A stretch of 64,000 nucleotides of DNA from Halegenticoccus tardaugens (GTDB lineage: Archaea > Halobacteriota > Halobacteria > Halobacteriales > Haloferacaceae): contig NZ_SDIC01000005.1 in assembly GCF_004116405.1 (NCBI RefSeq), forward strand, positions 62,001-126,000. The letters run 5' to 3'. Under the pieces are notes generated by a model that ran no database searches, was not told the origin of the DNA, and saw only the letters and a program-made list of their open reading frames with translations. Shown here piece after piece: positions 59,937 to 64,000 of this stretch; the first letter of the stretch is position 1, and each line of letters starts with the position of its first letter. The position numbers and the translations under genes were made by a program.

Positions 59937-61062
59937 GGCGCACCTCCGTCGCGGTAGGGTCCGTCTTGACCGGCTCGATGAGCGCATCCGCTAGCGCGCC
60001 GGCGACGGTTTCGAGATCCTCCTCGGAGAGGTTGGGATGGACAGGGAGCGAAAGCACCTGCCCCGCGAGCATCTCGCTGGCCGGCATCGGCGGGCCGTCG
60101 TACCATTCGAACGCGTTGAGGCGGTGGATGGGCGTCGGGTAGTACACCGCGCTCCCCACCCCGCGTTCATTGAGTGCCTTCCGAAGCGCGTCGCGGTTGC
60201 CGCACCGGATCGTGTACTGGTGGTAGGCGTGGTCGCGACCCTCTGGGACCACGGGCGTGATTGCCGGCGTGTCGGAGAGATGTTCCGTCAGGAAGGTGGC
60301 GTTCGATCGGCGGGCTTCCACGAACTCGTCGAGGCGATCGAGCTGGCCGAGTCCGATCGCGGCGGCGAGGTTCGTCATGCGAAAGTTGTGTCCGTGCTCG
60401 ACGTGGACGTACGCGCCGTCACCGCGTCCGTGGTTGACGAAGCGGGCGGCTGCCGCCGCGATCTCCTCGTCATCCGTGGTGATCATGCCGCCCTCGCCCG
60501 TCGTCATGTTCTTCGTCGGGTAGAAGGAAAAGCAGGCCGCGTTGCCGAGCGAGCCAGCGGGACGCCCGCGGTGGGTCGCGCCGTGGGCCTGCGCGGCGTC
60601 CTCTATGAGAACCGTGTCGTGTTCGTCAGCGATCTCCCGGAGGCGGTCCATCTCGGCCGGCAGCCCGTACAGATGGACGGGCATGATGGCGTCGACGTCG
60701 CCGTCGCGAGCACGAATGGTCTCTTCGACGGCGCTGGGATCGAGGTTGTACGTCTCCGGGTTGACGTCGGCGAACGCGGGCGTCGCGCCGGAAAAGAGGA
60801 TCGCGTTCGCAGTCGCGACGAACGAGAAGGGGGCCGTCACGACCGTGTCGTCCTCCCCAACGCCGGCTGCGACGAGCGCGGCGTGCAGCGCAGTCGTTCC
60901 GTTCGACGTTGCGACCGCGTAGTCCGTCCCGCAGTAGTCGGCGAAGCGCTCTTCGAATGTTCGAACGACGTCGCCGTCGGCGAGCATGCCCGATTCGAGC
61001 ACGTCGACGACACCCTTGAGCTCGGCATCGCCGATGTCGGGAGCAGCGATGGGAACGCTCAT
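59929..61062 (-). CDS. DegT/DnrJ/EryC1/StrS aminotransferase (WbpE/WlbC-like)
   Basis: 377-residue PLP enzyme. MSVPIAAPDIGDAELKGVVD at the N-terminus, SNGTTALHAAL, PVHLYGLPAEMDRL, the PLP-region EDAAQAHGA, the Schiff-base Lys184 in FYPTKNMTTGEGG, and the active-site loop FRMTNLAAAIGLGQL. This is the sugar-nucleotide 3-aminotransferase type. With the 3-dehydrogenase (overlapping downstream) and the acetyltransferase at 55340 it gives UDP-GlcNAc(3NAc)A. First gene of the two-gene unit; 375 bases separate it from the divergent DUF1616 gene. Confidence 0.88.
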   Translation of the reverse strand: MSVPIAAPDIGDAELKGVVDVLESGMLADGDVVRTFEERFADYCGTDYAVATSNGTTALHAALVAAGVGEDDTVVTAPFSFVATANAILFSGATPAFADVNPETYNLDPSAVEETIRARDGDVDAIMPVHLYGLPAEMDRLREIADEHDTVLIEDAAQAHGATHRGRPAGSLGNAACFSFYPTKNMTTGEGGMITTDDEEIAAAAARFVNHGRGDGAYVHVEHGHNFRMTNLAAAIGLGQLDRLDEFVEARRSNATFLTEHLSDTPAITPVVPEGRDHAYHQYTIRCGNRDALRKALNERGVGSAVYYPTPIHRLNAFEWYDGPPMPASEMLAGQVLSLPVHPNLSEEDLETVAGALADALIEPVKTDPTATEVRRV

Positions 61063-61437
61063 GCTCCCCTCACTGTCCGTCCGTCTCCTCGCCGCTTCCC
61101 TCCCGTCCCGGTCGTCGGTGCAGCGCCGCGCCGCCTCGCTAACGTGCGTCGCCGGCGGGGCGGGAGTGCGCCCGATTGACCCAGTCGTTGCATCAACTAG
61201 ATCCCGCGACCTCCGACCGCTTTATTATCGGCTCGCTAAGCGGGCGAGTCGCGGCGAGCATTGGCTATGTAGTCGCGCGAATCTACGTATTCAATCGCAC
61301 GAACGCACGTCCCGCGCGATGTACGCATCCGCATCCAACAGGGATCGCAATTAGGATCAGTCTAGGCGGGCCGATCGTACGTTCGCACGCTAAACAGTCT
61401 GGAGGGTTTTTATCCGCCGCACCGGAATTACCGGTTG
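61063..61437. other. Divergent promoter region
   Basis: No gene. Holds a TATA-like GGTTTTTAT at about 61405-61413, 29 bases before the DUF1616 ATG, and on the other strand GATAATAAA near 61228, which would leave the aminotransferase a long leader. Confidence 0.45.
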
Positions 61438-62409
61438 ATGACAGCCGTGCACAGGTGGGTCGGGGACCTCGTACTGGTCGCGTTCGCGACGTTCGCAGCG
61501 ACCGGCGCGGTGTTCGTCCTCGGCCTCGGCGGTCCGCTCAGGATCGCGTTGCTTTTGCCGATGATGCTATTCATCCCGGGATACGCACTCGTCGCAGTTC
61601 TTTTTCCCGAACGGCGTTCCTCGTCGAGGGCGCTGCGCTCGCTCGACAGGGCTCGCGTGATCGGCCCGCGGGGGCGAGAGTACTTCCAGATCGGGACCGC
61701 AGAGCGGCTCGTCCTCTCGGTCGCGCTAACGCTCGCGATCATTCCGCTCGCGCTTTTCGGCCTGAACTTCTCGCCGTTCGCCCTCCTCGCCGAGCCGCTG
61801 TTGCTCGTTCTCACGGGCTTTACGCTGATCTGTCTCGCGCTCGCAGGCCTGCGGCGGGCGTTCGTCGATCCGAAGGACAGGTACGACGCGTTCGACGAAC
61901 TCGGAGTGAGTACCGAAGGTGTGTTTGGCGGCGGCGGCGTCTACAGCCTCGCGCTCGTCGGGAGTCTCCTCGTCCTCGCGGCGACCGGCGCGTACGCCGG
62001 CGTCGCACCCGTCGACAGTGATCCGTTCACCGAGTACTACCTCGTCACCGAAAACGACGGGGAATTCACGAGCGAGAACGTTAATGGGACGATCCGCGAC
62101 GGCGGGACGGTGCACGTCGCCATCGGCAACCAAGAGGGCGAAGATCTGACGTACACGACGGTCGTTCAACTCGAAACCGTCGGCGATAACGGCGACGTTT
62201 CGCAGGCGGAGGAGCTCGATCGCTTCAGCACCGACGTCAACGCTGGCGAGACCAAGCGAGTTCCCTACAACGTTTCGGCGTCGTCCGACGGCGAACGGAC
62301 CAGAATCGCGTTCCTCCTCTTCGAGGGCGAACCCGACGGCGAGGCCGATCGCGACGCCGCGTATCGGACCACGCACGTCTGGCTCTCCCCGCCGGAGGAC
62401 CGGGCGTAA
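61438..62409 (+). CDS. DUF1616 membrane protein
   Basis: 323-residue protein with two N-terminal hydrophobic helices (LVLVAFATFAATGAVFVLGL; IALLLPMMLFIPGYALVAVLF), then a pair at about 95-140 and one at about 178-200, followed by an outside beta-rich domain (EYYLVTENDGEFTSENVNGT; TYTTVVQLETV; TKRVPYNVSASS). FIPGYALVAVLFP is the DUF1616 signature; such genes are common beside haloarchaeal N-glycosylation loci. Start at ATG 61438 from TATA spacing. Its stop overlaps the next start (TAATG). Molecular function unknown. Confidence 0.85.
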   Translation: MTAVHRWVGDLVLVAFATFAATGAVFVLGLGGPLRIALLLPMMLFIPGYALVAVLFPERRSSSRALRSLDRARVIGPRGREYFQIGTAERLVLSVALTLAIIPLALFGLNFSPFALLAEPLLLVLTGFTLICLALAGLRRAFVDPKDRYDAFDELGVSTEGVFGGGGVYSLALVGSLLVLAATGAYAGVAPVDSDPFTEYYLVTENDGEFTSENVNGTIRDGGTVHVAIGNQEGEDLTYTTVVQLETVGDNGDVSQAEELDRFSTDVNAGETKRVPYNVSASSDGERTRIAFLLFEGEPDGEADRDAAYRTTHVWLSPPEDRA

Positions 62410-62984
62410 TGTGGCCGTGGGGCCACGCCGCCTTCGGATACGTTCTCTACTCGCTCGGATGCCGGGCCATCGCCCGCCGGCCGCCGACGGGGGCGGCGGT
62501 GCTCGCGCTGCTCTTCGCGACGCAGCTCCCGGACCTCGTTGACAAACCGCTCGCGTGGGGACTCGGCTGGTTCCCGCAGGGTTACGCGGTCGCGCACTCA
62601 GTACTCGTCGCTATCCCGGTCGGGTTCTTTGTGATCGGTCTTGGGGCGCGTTTCCGGCGAATCGACGTTGGTATCGGCTTCGCCGTCGGTTACTGGTCGC
62701 ACCTCGCAGGCGACGTGCTTTCGCCGGTTCTGCGGGGCGACGCGCCCTCGTTCGAACGGGTGCTCTGGCCGCTGATTACGCTTCCGAGCTATGATTCGGA
62801 ATACACCCTGCTCGAGCGAGTCAACTATTACCTCTCGGGATTTCTCGAATCCCTCTCCGCGTCCGAGCAGGCCGGCGTGCTACTCGTGTACTTCGGACCG
62901 TTCGCCGCGGCGTTCGTCCTCTGGCTCGTCGATGGCGCCCCCGGAGTCGGAACGGTGCGCCGAACCGTTAGGAAACTAATATGA
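62409..62984 (+). CDS. DUF457/YdjM-like membrane-bound metal-dependent hydrolase
   Basis: 191-residue integral membrane protein. MWPWGHAAFGYVLYSLG has the early His, ATQLPDLVDKPLAWGLGWFP has the Asp, VAHSVLVAIPVGF the second His and YWSHLAGDVLSP the third His/Asp set, together the metal site of the YdjM/LexA-binding inner-membrane hydrolase family. Four to five hydrophobic segments. One-base overlap with DUF1616, so translationally coupled. The substrate of the family is not settled; membrane lipid-linked compounds are plausible. Confidence 0.85.
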   Translation: MWPWGHAAFGYVLYSLGCRAIARRPPTGAAVLALLFATQLPDLVDKPLAWGLGWFPQGYAVAHSVLVAIPVGFFVIGLGARFRRIDVGIGFAVGYWSHLAGDVLSPVLRGDAPSFERVLWPLITLPSYDSEYTLLERVNYYLSGFLESLSASEQAGVLLVYFGPFAAAFVLWLVDGAPGVGTVRRTVRKLI

Positions 62985-63369
62985 TATCATGGTTGTTTTT
63001 CAGGAGATAAATATGATTTGAGCGACCCGCTCAGTTATATTTATAGAATATGAGATTTGTGCTCTTTCGTTAGTATAGATTAAAATAGCTTTACAAGATA
63101 ATTGGGATCTCAAAACAGAATTCAATCCATCCCATACTCGGCCATCGTTCCTTCCTCGGTGCGGTGGACACAGCCGTCGGTGCGGGAGAATTCACCAGGC
63201 AAACACAAGCGGCCGACGGATACGAGCGAGTCACCGAATCGTCCGCGAGAGCCGCGACGAGGACGCACAGTGACCGAAACTTCGGACGCAAACGACAACT
63301 CGGGTGACGGTGGGACTCGATGCGTCGGCCGCGTGCCGCATCGTCGTCCGAGCGGCCTCAGAATGCTAC
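62985..63369. other. AT-rich gap between convergent genes
   Basis: About 385 bases without a supported gene. The AT content between 62985 and 63120 is much higher than in neighbouring DNA. Confidence 0.45.
63019..63033 (+). terminator. Possible terminator hairpin after the DUF457 gene
   Basis: TGAGCG-ACC-CGCTCA, followed by GTTATATTTATAG, 35 bases after the stop codon. Confidence 0.35.
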
Positions 63370-64000
63370 CTACCGCGTCGACGCCGCCTGCCTCGCTCCT
63401 ACGCCACCTAACGCGACCCGCCGGTAGAGTTCGGAGAACTTTCCGATCACCGTCTCCGGAGCGAAGTTCTCCAGCTGAGCGGGCACCGCGTCAAGGTACG
63501 CCTTGTAATCGGCGACGAGCTGGTCGAAGGCGTCGGCGAGCGCGCGCTCGTCGCCCGCCGCGAACAGTTCGCCCGCGCCGCCGACGATGTAGTCCATGCT
63601 GCCCACGTCGGAGACGAGGATCGGCGTCCGGGTCGACAGCGCTTCGAGGACGACGCGGCCGAACGGCTCGTCGATGAGCCCCGGGTAAACGAACGCGTCC
63701 GCCGAGCCGTATATTTCTGGGAGGTTGCCGTGATTGACGTAGCCGAGCCACTCGACGTGCTCGTCCGCGCCGACCTCGCGGGCGAGCCGCCGCAGACGAT
63801 CGCCGTACGGCCCTGCGCCCGCAACCTGCAGGCGTACGTCGTGGCCGCGCTTGACGATGTGCGGTAGCGCCCGCACGAGGACGTGAACACCCTTTATGTC
63901 CTGCAGCGCGCCGACGTACAGCAGCGTGAACGGCCCGTCGTCGCGCCGGTCCGATCCGTCGCGCCCGGCTCCGTCACCCGCGCCGGTCGGGCCATCTACG
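63370..64000 (-). CDS. GT4-family glycosyltransferase, 5' part outside window
   Basis: The C-terminal 210 codons are visible and the frame is open to the window edge. LLYVGALQDIKGVHVLVRAL begins the C-terminal Rossmann lobe, then VRLQVAGAGPYGDRLRRLAR, VEWLGYVNHGNLPEIYGSAD, and the EX7E region EPFGRVVLEALSTRTPILVSDV. This binds the nucleotide-sugar donor. A Gly/Asp-rich stretch (DGPTGAGDGAGRDGSDRRDD, about 63930-63995) precedes the lobe, like the inserts in the other genes of this locus. The N-terminal acceptor lobe is not visible. Confidence 0.85.
   Translation of the reverse strand, partial: VDGPTGAGDGAGRDGSDRRDDGPFTLLYVGALQDIKGVHVLVRALPHIVKRGHDVRLQVAGAGPYGDRLRRLAREVGADEHVEWLGYVNHGNLPEIYGSADAFVYPGLIDEPFGRVVLEALSTRTPILVSDVGSMDYIVGGAGELFAAGDERALADAFDQLVADYKAYLDAVPAQLENFAPETVIGKFSELYRRVALGGVGARQAASTR

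Noticed and set aside
1-64000. tRNA or rRNA genes
   Set aside because: The intergenic regions were read on both strands and no cloverleaf with conserved T-loop or rRNA core sequence was seen.

Overview
This window is haloarchaeal chromosomal or megaplasmid DNA. Evidence: GC-rich coding sequence with acidic proteins, TATA-like boxes 25-30 bases before many start codons (leaderless transcripts), Tat-type lipoprotein signals (RRSVLK followed by a lipobox Cys), DUF2080/TnpB insertion sequences of the haloarchaeal IS1341 type, and DUF354, DUF1616 and GlcNAc3NAcA-type glycan genes. The genus cannot be fixed from the sequence alone. No rRNA, tRNA or CRISPR array was seen.

Layout. (1) 1-4.7 kb: a decaying IS1341-type element at the left edge, a D-xylose-dehydrogenase-like gene, and a breakpoint joining the tail of a zinc alcohol dehydrogenase to a headless short-chain dehydrogenase. 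(2) 4.7-19.5 kb: a sugar-acid (probably hexuronate/aldonate) catabolic island with two mandelate-racemase-type dehydratases (one frameshifted), a Gfo/Idh/MocA oxidoreductase, a split altronate-dehydratase-like set (large subunit, SAF small subunit, degenerate large paralogue), a cupin, fused LutAB plus LutC, a TRAP transporter, mannonate dehydratase UxuA and an IclR regulator. (3) 20-27.5 kb: a tripartite tricarboxylate-type transporter (TctCAB), two unusual MBL-fold hydrolases, a divergent IclR regulator and an ADP-ribosylglycohydrolase-family protein. (4) 27.5-30.4 kb: gene remnants and an intact tnpB element. (5) 30.7-45.3 kb: a probable L-rhamnose/rhamnoside island: GH78 rhamnosidase, sodium:solute symporter, zinc dehydrogenase, L-rhamnonate dehydratase, LLM flavin/F420-type oxidoreductase, FAH-family hydrolase, amidohydrolase/lactonase and IclR regulator. 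These fit import, oxidation, lactone opening, dehydration, second oxidation and diketo-acid cleavage to pyruvate plus lactate; the LutABC genes in region 2 could then oxidise lactate (inference). A broken IS1341 copy sits between the lactonase and the regulator.

(6) 45.3-48.6 kb: a complete IS200/IS605 element with tnpA and tnpB, then about 1.2 kb of non-coding, 9-base-periodic low-complexity DNA and hairpins. (7) 48.6-64 kb: an MFS transporter and a surface-glycan locus: a seven-gene reverse-strand operon (small membrane protein, acetyltransferase, two nucleotide-sugar dehydrogenases, DUF354 protein, GT4 glycosyltransferase, small hypothetical), three PIN-domain (VapC) remnants, a frameshifted secreted GH43/LamG-like lipoprotein, a sugar 3-dehydrogenase plus DegT aminotransferase pair, DUF1616 and DUF457 membrane proteins, and a GT4 gene running off the right edge. 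The dehydrogenase, oxidase, aminotransferase and acetyltransferase together match the route to UDP-2,3-diacetamido-glucuronic acid.

The window is rich in decay: nonsense, frameshift and truncation events, four of them single-base deletions that could also be residual assembly errors. The less ordinary signals are five stem-loops of one IS-end family, three of which carry the stop codon of a neighbouring gene in their tail; a 9-base repeat that appears both between genes and inside coding regions; and arrays of short perfect hairpins with three-base loops inside the IS1341 copies.
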